A stretch of 64,000 nt of DNA from positions 62,001-126,000 of the forward strand of contig JBGTBY010000038.1 in assembly GCA_041749075.1 (NCBI GenBank). Reading direction: 5' to 3'. A program made the position numbers and the translations under genes. The stretch's first letter is position 1; each line of letters opens with the position of its first letter. Of the stretch, positions 41,530 to 49,892 are shown in pieces. A model generated the notes under the pieces. The model did no database searches, had not been told where the DNA came from, and was given only the letters and a program-made list of their open reading frames with translations. This DNA comes from CAMTWZ01 sp041749075. GTDB lineage: Bacteria > Bacteroidota > Rhodothermia > Balneolales > HLUCCA01.

Positions 41530-43195
41530 TCGTCAGCGATTTATACTTAATCCGATGCGGCTGGTCGGCCGAGGTGCCAAGTCGCTTATGACGATTTTCC
41601 TCATACTCGCCATAGTTCCCTTCGAACCAGACCACCTGCGAATCCCCTTCGAATGAGAGAATGTGAGTCGCGGTACGATCCAAGAACCAGCGATCGTGCG
41701 AGATGATGACCGCGCAACCTGCGAAGGTTTCCAAGGCTTCTTCCAAAGCCCGGAGGGTGTTTACATCCAAATCGTTGGTCGGTTCATCCAATAGCAAGAC
41801 ATTTGCGCCTTCTTTCAGCATTTTGGCCAGGTGGACCCGGTTACGTTCTCCGCCCGATAATTCACCTACTTTTTTCTGCTGGTCACTTCCTGAGAAGTTG
41901 AATCGTGCCACATACGCGCGTGAATTCACTTCGCGGGTACCGAGCTGAATGATATCCATCCCGTCTGAAATCTCTTGCCAGATGGTTTTGTTCGGATCCA
42001 GTGGACGATTTTGGTCGATGTACCCCAATTTCACGGTTTCACCGATGGTGATGGTGCCGGCATCGGGCGTTTCCTGACCCATGATCATCTTGAACAGCGT
42101 CGTTTTACCCGCGCCGTTCGGACCGATTACTCCAACAATACCACCCGGTGGCAAGGAAAAGTTCATTCCTTCATACAAAAGGCGGTCGCCAAAACCCTTG
42201 GCGATGTTTTGGGCCACAATCACTTTGTTTCCCAAACGCGGACCGGAAGGAACATAGATTTCGAGGTCTTCGCGACGCTTGTCTTGCGATTCGCTCAGAA
42301 GTTCTTCATATGCCGAAATACGGGCTTTGGACTTGGTTTGACGTCCTTTCGGGTTCATCCGAATCCAGTCCAACTCACGTTGCAAGGATTTCTGACGCTT
42401 CGATTCTTGCTTCTCTTCGAGTTGGAGTCGAGCGGATTTCTGCTCCAACCAGTTCGTATAATTTCCTTCGAACGGAATGCCTTCGCCACGGTCGAGTTCC
42501 AAAATCCATCCCGCTACATTATCCAAGAAATAACGATCGTGGGTCACAGCGATAACGGTTCCTTCATAACGGGCCAAATGTTGCTCGAGCCAGTGCACCG
42601 ATTCGGCATCCAAATGGTTGGTGGGCTCATCCAGCAACAGAACATCCGGACGCTTCAATAACAGACGGCATAAGGCCACACGACGGCGTTCACCACCCGA
42701 AAGTACTTTCACGGACGTGTCGCCATCCGGACAGCGTAACGCATCCATCGCCATTTCGAGCTTGGAATCGAGATCCCAGGCATCCAAATGATCGATCTTT
42801 TCCTGAAGTTTGGCTTGTTCCGCCATCAGCTTATCGAAATCGGCATCCGGATCGCCGAATTTCTCATTCACCGCTTCATAAGCTTTCAGAAGATTGACGG
42901 TTTCTTGCACGCCTTCCTGAACGATCTCTTTCACCGTTTTAGTGACATCCAATTCAGGTTCCTGCGACAAATACCCGAAGGTGATGCCCTTCTGTGCCGA
43001 AATGGTGCCGATGTAATCGGAATCGAGTCCGGCGATGATGCGAAGCAACGTCGATTTACCCGCGCCGTTCAGGCCGAGCACACCGATTTTGGCGCCATAA
43101 AAAAAGGACAGGTAGATGTCCTTAAGTACTTGTTTGTTGGGTTTGTGGACTTTGCCCACCCCAACCATGGAGAAAATGATTTTTTGGTCTGACAT
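41525..43195 (-). CDS. ettA: Energy-dependent translational throttle protein EttA (ABC-F)
   Basis: 556 residues, equal to E. coli EttA (555). Two ABC domains: GLNGAGKST, LSGGERRR and LLLDEPTNHLD in the first; GPNGAGKTT, LSGGERNR and LLLDEPTNDLD in the second. Between them are the P-site tRNA interaction linker (about 240-320, rich in Lys/Arg, WIRMNPKGRQTKSKARI) and an arm insert in the first domain. EttA binds the ribosomal E site and gates the first elongation cycles in response to ATP/ADP. The start is the only ATG that keeps the usual MSDQKIIFSMVGVGK opening. Confidence 0.96.
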   Translation of the reverse strand: MSDQKIIFSMVGVGKVHKPNKQVLKDIYLSFFYGAKIGVLGLNGAGKSTLLRIIAGLDSDYIGTISAQKGITFGYLSQEPELDVTKTVKEIVQEGVQETVNLLKAYEAVNEKFGDPDADFDKLMAEQAKLQEKIDHLDAWDLDSKLEMAMDALRCPDGDTSVKVLSGGERRRVALCRLLLKRPDVLLLDEPTNHLDAESVHWLEQHLARYEGTVIAVTHDRYFLDNVAGWILELDRGEGIPFEGNYTNWLEQKSARLQLEEKQESKRQKSLQRELDWIRMNPKGRQTKSKARISAYEELLSESQDKRREDLEIYVPSGPRLGNKVIVAQNIAKGFGDRLLYEGMNFSLPPGGIVGVIGPNGAGKTTLFKMIMGQETPDAGTITIGETVKLGYIDQNRPLDPNKTIWQEISDGMDIIQLGTREVNSRAYVARFNFSGSDQQKKVGELSGGERNRVHLAKMLKEGANVLLLDEPTNDLDVNTLRALEEALETFAGCAVIISHDRWFLDRTATHILSFEGDSQVVWFEGNYGEYEENRHKRLGTSADQPHRIKYKSLTR

Positions 43196-43230
43196 AGGCG
43201 GTTAAGATACGGAAATCGGGAATTTTCCCC

Positions 43231-43259
43231 TTGCCTTTTGACCCCCAATCCGTTACAAT
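43231..43259 (+). promoter_or_regulatory. Promoter of the ankyrin gene
   Basis: TTGCCT (43231-43236), a 17-base spacer and TACAAT (43254-43259). The expected transcription start (about 43266) leaves a 36-base leader containing a strong AGGAGG ribosome-binding site (43292-43297) before ATG 43302. Confidence 0.6.
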
Positions 43260-43301
43260 TCAGAAGGCAATCTGATCACTTCAAAACATAGAGGAGGGCT
43301 T

Positions 43302-43682
43302 ATGACGGAATCACAATTCGTTTCCGCAGCCGCCGACGGACGCACGCCGTTTGTCGTCACCATGCTCGAAGATGGCATGGATGTGAATGCCACCGACGAC
43401 CATCAACGCACCGCACTATTGAAAGCGGCCAAGCACGGACATCTGGTCATCGTTGATATTCTGTTATCCTATGGTGCGGATGTGAACATCCGCGATAACC
43501 GAGGCACCAATGCGATTTATTGGGCCGTTGTGAACGGTCACACCGAGGTTGTGAAACGTCTGATCGTGGCCAATGCGGATCGGTATGTTATGGATGATCG
43601 TGGTTGGACGGTACTTGACCATGCCAAATCATCGAATCACAAGAAAATCATCTCTCTTTTGGAAGAACAGGCCGTGGCCTGA
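43302..43682 (+). CDS. Small ankyrin-repeat protein
   Basis: 126 residues made of three to four ankyrin repeats: FVVTMLEDGMDVNATDDHQRTALLKAAKHGHLVIVDILLSYGADVNIRDNRGTNAIYWAVVNGHTEVVKRLIVANADRYVMDDRGWTVLDHAK, given here as one run of repeats between residues about 18 and 110. No signal peptide, so a cytoplasmic binding protein. Strong AGGAGG ribosome-binding site 4-5 bases before the ATG. Partner unknown. It converges with the methylase gene, one stop at 43682 and the other at 43683. Confidence 0.9.
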   Translation: MTESQFVSAAADGRTPFVVTMLEDGMDVNATDDHQRTALLKAAKHGHLVIVDILLSYGADVNIRDNRGTNAIYWAVVNGHTEVVKRLIVANADRYVMDDRGWTVLDHAKSSNHKKIISLLEEQAVA

Positions 43683-44393
43683 TCATTTTTGAGCGTAGAA
43701 TTGGAAGATGGTGGGTTCGCCGTTATTCACAGGCACCTCGTTTTTCCGTTTCCATTCTGCCACTTCTTTCGTCTTGATGGTTTGACCAGGCGAACATAAC
43801 GCGGATGAGAATCCGAGACGGGTATCGTCTTTCAATGTGGAGACGAGTGCTCCCCAGAGCGATTCATTGCGATGCGGCGCCTCGATAAAGATTTGGGCTT
43901 GATCAAGCCGCATCGAGAGGTTTTCGAATTCATGGATGGCCGCGAAGCGTTTGTCCGCATCCACAGGAAAATACCCGTTGAACGCGAAACGCTGTCCGTT
44001 CATGCCACTTGCCATCGCCGATAGTAGGATGGATGATGGTCCGATCAGCGGCTTCACTGCGATGCCCCGCTGATGGGCAGTCCACGCCAACTCGGATCCA
44101 GGATCGGCGATGCCGGGTGCGCCGGCTTCCGACATCACACCGATATCGCGACCGGATTGCAGCACCTTCAGGATATCCATCATTTCCTGCGGATTCGACC
44201 GCTTGCTGTATGGCAGGAACTCCAATTGATAGGAAGGAAGTGGATGTCCGATGCGCGACAGGAATTTCACGGCCCAAGGCAACTGCTCCACACAGAACAC
44301 CGAAATCCCATGCACCGCGGAAATCGTGGACGGAGGTAGTGCCAACATCGGGTCTTCGGTGCTTAACGGAGTTGGGATGAGGTATAGAGACAT
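43683..44393 (-). CDS. RsmI-like SAM-dependent methyltransferase (tetrapyrrole methylase fold)
   Basis: 236 residues. LYLIPTPLSTED opens the first strand, VMSEAGAPGIADPGSELAWTAHQRGIAVKPLIGPSSILLSAMASGMNG is the SAM-binding region (about 95-145), and FIEAPHRN matches the RsmI signature. RsmI 2'-O-methylates C1402 of 16S rRNA; this is the shorter form seen in Bacteroidota and relatives that lacks the usual C-terminal RNA-binding domain. Target not proven. Confidence 0.87.
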   Translation of the reverse strand: MSLYLIPTPLSTEDPMLALPPSTISAVHGISVFCVEQLPWAVKFLSRIGHPLPSYQLEFLPYSKRSNPQEMMDILKVLQSGRDIGVMSEAGAPGIADPGSELAWTAHQRGIAVKPLIGPSSILLSAMASGMNGQRFAFNGYFPVDADKRFAAIHEFENLSMRLDQAQIFIEAPHRNESLWGALVSTLKDDTRLGFSSALCSPGQTIKTKEVAEWKRKNEVPVNNGEPTIFQFYAQK

Positions 44394-44400
44394 TTAATTA

Positions 44401-44533
44401 GTGGTCAGTCGTGGGTCGTGGGTCGTGGGTCGTGAGTGGTGAGTCGTGAGTGGTGAGTGGTGAAAATCGAAATTAATTGGCGGGTAGAAACAAAGAAGGT
44501 GCCCACCCGACTCACGACTCACTACTCACGACT
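44401..44533. repeat. Inverted heptamer arrays of the GTCGTGA type (R9)
   Basis: Left array of nine 7-base units (GTGGTCA, three GTCGTGG, then GTCGTGA and GTGGTGA, 44401-44463). Right array CCCGACT/CACGACT/CACTACT/CACGACT (44506-44533) is its complement. The stop of the next minus-strand gene (44512-44514) and its last six codons are made of right-array units. Confidence 0.9.
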
Positions 44534-44952
44534 TTCCTAGTAAAGTAAAACGCTATAAGCCCCGTAATCAGTAACGATACCGCCATGATGGCCAGGTTCA
44601 CGATCATCATGCTTCGTTGGAAAGGGAATGTGGGCACCATCACTACGGGTACCGAAGAATCGGACTTATAATGGATGGGAATTGCGGCCAAGTCTTGGAT
44701 TCTTGCCGCCACTTGAACCGGTAAGCTCAGTTTTTCGGTGCGTTGGACATCCCCCGTTGGCTGAAATCGCAGCACCACATAGCCGTTCGTTTGCGACGCG
44801 ATGTATTTGATGTCGAAGTCTTCCACAAACGCAATAAGGCTTTCTCCGCTGGCCTGGGTTTGCATCATGCCACGCAAGACATTGGCTTGATAGAAGCTTA
44901 AAAAGAGCAACCAGGCTGGTATGAGCCAGGTGAGATACACGAGTTTTTTCAC
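44512..44952 (-). CDS. Hypothetical two-helix membrane protein; C-terminus made by repeat DNA
   Basis: 146 residues, no recognised family. Two membrane helices (about 8-25 and 113-135) around a periplasmic beta-rich domain (GYVVLRFQPTGDVQRTEKLSLPVQ). The last residues VVSSES come from the heptamer array that begins at 44533 and the stop is inside it, so the original C-terminus may have been different. It overlaps the kinase-like gene by 4 bases and appears to be the last of a three-gene operon. Confidence 0.7.
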   Translation of the reverse strand: MKKLVYLTWLIPAWLLFLSFYQANVLRGMMQTQASGESLIAFVEDFDIKYIASQTNGYVVLRFQPTGDVQRTEKLSLPVQVAARIQDLAAIPIHYKSDSSVPVVMVPTFPFQRSMMIVNLAIMAVSLLITGLIAFYFTRKVVSSES

Positions 44953-45656
44953 AATAGGTGTCGGACGTTCATGGTTTGGATGATGATATCCGACATCTGA
45001 TCCACGGTCAACGTTCCATTGTTCAACATCACATCATACAAATACGGGTCGTTGACATCCTTCCGGGTAAATTTCTGAATGAAGGCGACACGGTTCTCGT
45101 TATGTTCATTCACGTGTCTGTGGGCGTCTTCCTCAGACAATTTCCGAACCGTCGCGATCCGTTTCACACGGAATTCTTCCGAGGCAAGAAGGCGCACGTG
45201 CAGGGCCCTCGGGTTCGTTTGAGTCAGAATACCGGCTCCGCCACCAAGAATCACCGCATATCCGTGCTTGGATAGCACACTCACATTTTCAACCAGGGTG
45301 CGGTAGCGTTGAATGTCGGTGGGTTTGTCGGCCATGTACTGGTCGAACATCTCCTGGATCATATCGCGGCTACCGGCATTCACGATTTCGTTCAATTCGT
45401 GGATCGGGTCCCCTTTGGACGACACCGAGTCGTGCATGTCGCGACTGTAGACCAACCATGGATGGTCCTTGGTTGTGAGCTTCTCCGTTAGTGCGGATGC
45501 CAATCCGTAGCCTTCGCAGCCGTATTCACGGGATATGGTGATCAGCGGACCAGGTGCCAATGGCGCTTTGCGCAGGAATTGGACATACTGTGAGGCTTGA
45601 AATCGAAGCGATCCGTCGATTTGACGAAGATGGATGGGGTCGATGGTTGGTTTCAT
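44949..45656 (-). CDS. Cytidylate kinase-like family protein
   Basis: 235 residues. PLITISREYGCEGYGLASALTEKL is the P-loop region of the cytidylate kinase-like family (PF13189 type), YAVILGGGAGILTQ an internal strand-turn, and RVKRIATVRKLSEEDAHRHV the LID-type helix with arginines. Family members are ATP-binding proteins with no proven substrate in most cases; the true cytidylate kinase is a different clade. It overlaps both neighbours by 4 bases. Confidence 0.85.
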   Translation of the reverse strand: MKPTIDPIHLRQIDGSLRFQASQYVQFLRKAPLAPGPLITISREYGCEGYGLASALTEKLTTKDHPWLVYSRDMHDSVSSKGDPIHELNEIVNAGSRDMIQEMFDQYMADKPTDIQRYRTLVENVSVLSKHGYAVILGGGAGILTQTNPRALHVRLLASEEFRVKRIATVRKLSEEDAHRHVNEHNENRVAFIQKFTRKDVNDPYLYDVMLNNGTLTVDQMSDIIIQTMNVRHLL

Positions 45657-46636
45657 AGGGTTCTCACTTTTTCCTGCATGGCCGGGTCATAGACCAAGCG
45701 CTGCTGGAAGTCTTGATTCATAAAATTGGCCGACAAATGGAACCACAGCCCGGCGGGGATGTCGGTCAGCATCACCACTTGGATGTACTGGGATCCGGTG
45801 TAGCGCGACGTGCCGATCGATACGCCGTTCAAGATCGACATCCGGCTCTCATATAAGGCGCTGAACTGGGTCATATCCCGCAAAATGGATGCGTTTTCCA
45901 TCGGCCATGACAGCCATTCCAACACTCGAGGGGATGCGTTTTTCAACACATCCAACAACGCCGCAGGCTCGCCTTTCGGGAAGGTGTCGTACAAGGCGCG
46001 TTCGTCGTTGAAGGAGAGTCCGCCACCGCTGTGTTTAGAAAAAAGACGGCTCATCGGGATGTATGGATCGATGCGGCCACCACTCAATGAATCAGTTAGC
46101 GCGGTGATGGTGGCTTCACCTAACAAGGAATGCAAGTGGTCGGAAATCCACCAATGTCCGGTGCGGATCATCACATCCACGCCTTGTTCCAGGGTTGGAT
46201 TCGGACCTAGTTTCTTGAGAGACTCTTCGCGTCCGCGCTCTTCTATGCCATCGACTCGATACGATCGGACAGTGGCGAGATTCAGCGGATCGGATAAGGA
46301 TATGCGTCCCTTGGAGATGGCTTCATCCAAAGCGATCAATAAAAACAGGTTATTCAGACCGCCCAAAGGTCGGCGTATATCCCCTCCGAAATCGACCAAA
46401 AGGCTGTCGGATGTGGCGTCGTAGAGCACCACAGAGGCATTTTTGGGATTTTTACCCATAAAATCTGCAAGACCTGCCAAAGAATAGGTATTTTGAACCC
46501 ATTCGGAGCCTTCGGCGAGTGCGTCGCGATTGGTAAGCAACGTGGAAAAGACGCGGAAGTTGGCACCGAAAACAAGCAGGTACACCAGGGAGGTCACTCC
46601 GATGAATACCCCTGCGAAGAGAAGGAATCGTTTCAT
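45653..46636 (-). CDS. Serine-hydrolase/beta-lactamase-fold protein without the usual SxxK
   Basis: 327 residues. N-terminal membrane segment, then NASVVLYDATSDSLLVDFGGDIRRPLGGLNNLFLLIALDEAI. In class A beta-lactamases this position carries SxxK (STFKxPL). Here it reads GLNN, so the nucleophile and general base look absent. MIRTGHWWISDHLHSLLGEATITALTDSL resembles the SDN-loop helix region. It may be a non-catalytic binding protein. It leads the operon with the kinase-like and membrane genes. Confidence 0.72.
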   Translation of the reverse strand: MKRFLLFAGVFIGVTSLVYLLVFGANFRVFSTLLTNRDALAEGSEWVQNTYSLAGLADFMGKNPKNASVVLYDATSDSLLVDFGGDIRRPLGGLNNLFLLIALDEAISKGRISLSDPLNLATVRSYRVDGIEERGREESLKKLGPNPTLEQGVDVMIRTGHWWISDHLHSLLGEATITALTDSLSGGRIDPYIPMSRLFSKHSGGGLSFNDERALYDTFPKGEPAALLDVLKNASPRVLEWLSWPMENASILRDMTQFSALYESRMSILNGVSIGTSRYTGSQYIQVVMLTDIPAGLWFHLSANFMNQDFQQRLVYDPAMQEKVRTL

Positions 46637-46683
46637 GTCGTAGATGTGTGTCAGCTTAAATATACAGGTAAATTGGCCGTTTT

Positions 46684-47502
46684 ATGTTCAGAGAAAGCAC
46701 CTTTCAGAACCGGGCGACGCTAAAGTGGACGCCGCAAAACCCGAAAAACATTGGCATTCTATTGCTTCACGGTTACGCCGAACATGCCCGCCGCTATCGA
46801 ACTTATGGCGATCGGATGGCAGGCGAGGGCTACACGGTTTTCGCCATTGAGCACATCGGCCATGGCAAATCGAATGGACGACCCGGTTATGTGCCATCGT
46901 TCGATGGCATGAAGCAGGATGCCCTGGATTATTTCGATTACATCCGCAAAGCGAATCCGGAGTTCAAATGGATCGTGTTTGGGCACAGCATGGGCGGATT
47001 GCTGGCTTGTCATATCGCATTGGATCGACAGGACCAATTGTCCGCGCTGATGCTAAGTGGACCCTTGCTCGAAACTCCTGCTGGAATTCCTGCCGTTGTG
47101 AAGAAAATTGGGCGATGGATGTCGAAAGTACTACCGACCATCCCTGTGATCGCATTGGAAACCGACGCCTTATGTCGCGAACCCGATGTGATCCGTCGCT
47201 ATCTGGCGGATCCGCTGGTGTATAATGGGAAAATACGAGCACGCACTGGCATCGAATTGGAAGATGCGGTCTTCGCCATGCGCAAACGATTTGGCGACAT
47301 CTCTGTGCCTTTATGGGTTGGTCATGGAACGCTCGATCGATTGGCCATGCCCGCCGGTTCCAAACATCTGTTCGAGGCTTGTTCCTCAACAGACAAAGAA
47401 TACAAGTCCTACAACGGACTCTACCACGAAATCCTCAACGAACCTGAGAGTGAAGTCGTTTTGCACGACATGACCTACTGGCTCAAAAAACGATTCGCAT
47501 GA
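46684..47502 (+). CDS. Alpha/beta-hydrolase, lysophospholipase/monoacylglycerol lipase-like
   Basis: 272 residues. GILLLHGYAEHARRY is the oxyanion-loop region, VFGHSMGGLLACHIAL the nucleophile elbow (GHSMG), LWVGHGTLDRLAMPAGS the acid strand, and the final His in NGLYHEILNEPE. This is the pattern of PldB-/MGL-type enzymes that hydrolyse lysophospholipids or monoglycerides. ATG 46684 keeps the usual FRESTFQNRATLKWTP start. It overlaps the next gene by 4 bases (ATGA). Confidence 0.93.
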   Translation: MFRESTFQNRATLKWTPQNPKNIGILLLHGYAEHARRYRTYGDRMAGEGYTVFAIEHIGHGKSNGRPGYVPSFDGMKQDALDYFDYIRKANPEFKWIVFGHSMGGLLACHIALDRQDQLSALMLSGPLLETPAGIPAVVKKIGRWMSKVLPTIPVIALETDALCREPDVIRRYLADPLVYNGKIRARTGIELEDAVFAMRKRFGDISVPLWVGHGTLDRLAMPAGSKHLFEACSSTDKEYKSYNGLYHEILNEPESEVVLHDMTYWLKKRFA

Positions 47503-48668
47503 TTGAACATCCCGTCGGTTTAGCCGCAGTTCTTCTCATCATTCCAGCCATCCTGTTCTGGCTGAATGAAAACACCCGAGCATCTGCTGTATTCGCACGC
47601 GTTCCGATCCTCATCTTCGCCTATTTCGTGCCCACCATTCTCTCCAACTTGGGGCTGATTCCACGGTCCTCCGAGGTATATGGATGGGTGATGGCCTTCA
47701 TCCTTCCCGCATCCTTGCTGTTGCTCACGATATCCGTGGATCTGAAAGGCGTGCTGAGGCTGGGTCCGAATGCGCTTATTCTGTTTGTGGCCGGTACGTT
47801 CGGAATCGTGGTCGGTGGACCCATCGCGCTTTTCCTGTATGAACCCTGGCTTCCGGAAGGCATTTGGATGGGGATGGCGGCGTTATCGGGCAGTTGGATC
47901 GGCGGCGGGGTGAATTTCATCGCGATCGGAAAGTCGGTCGGTGCCACCGAAAACATGCTCGGCATGATGGTGTTCGTAGATGTGATGGTGGGTTACACTT
48001 GGACAGGCATCCTGATGTTCTTGGCCGGAAAAAGCGAGGCCTTCGATAAAAAAATGGGAGCGGATACATCCTCCATCGACGAATTGAAAGAGCGTGTGAT
48101 GTCGTTTCAGAAGAAAACCGAGCGCGTGTCGAGCACGAGTGATTTCATGGTGCTGCTGGCCGTTGCGGTAGGTGGAGCCTGGCTGGCGCATGAAGCGAGT
48201 TTGGTGTTGCCTCCAATCGGCGATTTCATAGGGGCGTTTTCTTGGAAAGTGATTCTTATCACCACGGCGGGCATCGCATTATCGTTCACCGCATTCCGTA
48301 ATTATGAAGGTGCCGGCGCGTCGAAAATGGGAACGGTGTTTTTGTATATGCTGATCGGGACGATCGGAGCCGGCGCGGATGTATCGAAAATCTTCGAATA
48401 CCCGATGCTTCTGGCGATGGCCGCCACATGGATGGCGATTCATGCCGCAATCCTGTTCGCCGTGCTATACTATCTGAAAGCACCGCTTTTCTTTCTTGCT
48501 GTGGGGTCCCAAGCGAATGTGGGCGGCGTGGCATCGGCACCTGTTGTGGCTTCGGTGTTTCATCCGGCGTTGGCCTCGGTTGGTGTATTGCTTGGTGTTC
48601 TGGGCTATGTGATGGGAACGTATGCCGGATTGCTATGCGCTTGGCTTCTGCGACTCATCGGAGGATGA
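47499..48668 (+). CDS. DUF819-family membrane protein (YjcL-like)
   Basis: 389 residues, about ten membrane helices with a central cytoplasmic loop (about 180-215). Conserved DUF819 blocks: FAYFVPTILSNLGLIPRSSEVY, the GSWIGGGVNFIAI motif with glycines in a membrane re-entrant position, and SQANVGGVASAPVVASVF. The fold is like ion-coupled transporters but no substrate is established. It is probably co-expressed with the hydrolase. Confidence 0.9.
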   Translation: MIEHPVGLAAVLLIIPAILFWLNENTRASAVFARVPILIFAYFVPTILSNLGLIPRSSEVYGWVMAFILPASLLLLTISVDLKGVLRLGPNALILFVAGTFGIVVGGPIALFLYEPWLPEGIWMGMAALSGSWIGGGVNFIAIGKSVGATENMLGMMVFVDVMVGYTWTGILMFLAGKSEAFDKKMGADTSSIDELKERVMSFQKKTERVSSTSDFMVLLAVAVGGAWLAHEASLVLPPIGDFIGAFSWKVILITTAGIALSFTAFRNYEGAGASKMGTVFLYMLIGTIGAGADVSKIFEYPMLLAMAATWMAIHAAILFAVLYYLKAPLFFLAVGSQANVGGVASAPVVASVFHPALASVGVLLGVLGYVMGTYAGLLCAWLLRLIGG

Positions 48669-48772
48669 TGTGAAACCTCTAATCTGTTTCGGGGTTGTTT
48701 TAGTACCTGTAAGGATTCCCTAACCTTGTTTGAAATGTGCGATATCGCATTTTCGTGAGAAGTGGACATCAA

Positions 48773-49156
48773 ATGAATTCTAAAACCAGCATCCTGTATA
48801 TCGAAGACGAAGTGATCATTCGCATCCTCGTGAAGCGATTACTGGTTAATTATGATATCGTGGTATGCCAAAGTGCGGATAACGCGCTGGAAGAACTGGC
48901 GAAAAAAACATTTGATCTGATTTTGATCGATATCAATTTGGGTCGTGGAATCAACGGGATGGAGCTGTGCAAACTGATCCGTGCGATGCCGGGATATGAG
49001 AGAACACCGATCGGCGCCGTCACAGCCCAGTGGATCAACACCAAAGACGAATTGCTGCGGGAAGGATTCACCCATTATTTGGCCAAACCCTTCGATCGCG
49101 ACCAAATCTTGGAATTTGTGTCCCAAATGCGGGCCAGTGGAAACGATTTGCCATAG
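48773..49156 (+). CDS. Single-domain response regulator
   Basis: 127-residue receiver domain without output: ILYIEDE acidic pair, FDLILIDINLGRGINGMEL with the phospho-Asp in LIDINL, and THYLAKPFDRDQ with the conserved lysine. The Thr/Ser switch position reads GAVTAQ. ATG 48773 is preferred; a longer frame from 48737 adds a non-family MRYRIFVRSGHQ. No kinase is adjacent. Confidence 0.9.
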   Translation: MNSKTSILYIEDEVIIRILVKRLLVNYDIVVCQSADNALEELAKKTFDLILIDINLGRGINGMELCKLIRAMPGYERTPIGAVTAQWINTKDELLREGFTHYLAKPFDRDQILEFVSQMRASGNDLP

Positions 49157-49179
49157 CATCGGGTTTTTTCATGCTATGC
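49157..49179. other. Small inverted repeat between the response regulator and the SDR gene
   Basis: CATAGCAT, then a GGGTTTTTT-containing loop, then ATGCTATG, next to the SDR start codon. It is not a clean terminator because the T-run is in the loop. It may affect SDR translation. Confidence 0.3.
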
Positions 49180-49892
49180 AAAATCAAGTCGTTCTCATCA
49201 TCGGAGCCGGCGGAATCGGATCCGCCACAGCCAAATTGTTTTCCCGCGCTGGAGCCAAAGTGGTGGTCTCCAGCCAGAACCTCTCCAAAGCGGAACACCT
49301 CGTCCGCGACCTGAATGCCGCCGGTGGAGACGCCTATGCGTTCGAAGCGGATGTGACGGATGCAGCCTCTGTCGCTGCTCTGGCCGATACCGTACAGCGC
49401 GAACTCGGACGCATTGATGTGCTTGTGAATGCGTTCGGATCAGGAATGATTCAACCCCTTGCCGATTCCGATCCAAACCGCATCAACGAACTTCTTGCGG
49501 TGAATGTGAATGGAACCATTTTCGCCACTCAAGCGGTCTTGAAGCACATGGTGGCCGCGAAAAAAGGAACCATCATCCTGATTCCTGGCATTCTTGGAAA
49601 ACATGTGATGAAGAATTCATCCGTTTACTCAGCCAGCAAATTTGCCGTTGCCGGCTTCGGAAAAGCGCTAGTCGAGGAACATCGCCGTAACGGCATCAAA
49701 GTGAGTCTGCTTTATCTGGGTGGCGTGGCGACGCCGTTCTGGGAGAATCCGGACATCGGCATGCGCGTGCAAGCCGATAAGATGCTGACCGCAGACGAAG
49801 TGGCGAAAGCCATCTATTACGCCTGCAGCCAGCCTGAATCATCCGTTCTCAATGAAATCGTGATGCAACCGGAGTCGCATCAGCTTATTTGA
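49176..49892 (+). CDS. Short-chain dehydrogenase/reductase
   Basis: 238 residues. NAD(P)-binding GAGGIGSATAKLF (10-22), NAFGSG for the NAG motif and YSASKFAV with Tyr151 and Lys155. The position 13 residues before the Tyr, where the catalytic serine normally lies, is glycine in IPGILG, so activity could be altered; similar substitutions occur in some natural SDRs. ATG 49176 chosen; a spurious frame extends back to 48981 inside the response regulator. It converges with the S9 peptidase gene by an 8-base overlap of their ends. Confidence 0.87.
   Translation: MQNQVVLIIGAGGIGSATAKLFSRAGAKVVVSSQNLSKAEHLVRDLNAAGGDAYAFEADVTDAASVAALADTVQRELGRIDVLVNAFGSGMIQPLADSDPNRINELLAVNVNGTIFATQAVLKHMVAAKKGTIILIPGILGKHVMKNSSVYSASKFAVAGFGKALVEEHRRNGIKVSLLYLGGVATPFWENPDIGMRVQADKMLTADEVAKAIYYACSQPESSVLNEIVMQPESHQLI

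Noticed and set aside
41441..41656. 71-residue ORF with LSRFHAFT-type repeats
   Set aside because: It is the translation of the octamer array and the 3' end of ettA; no start signal and no independent support.
41975..42661. 228-residue plus-strand ORF
   Set aside because: Antisense to ettA, a well-supported gene.
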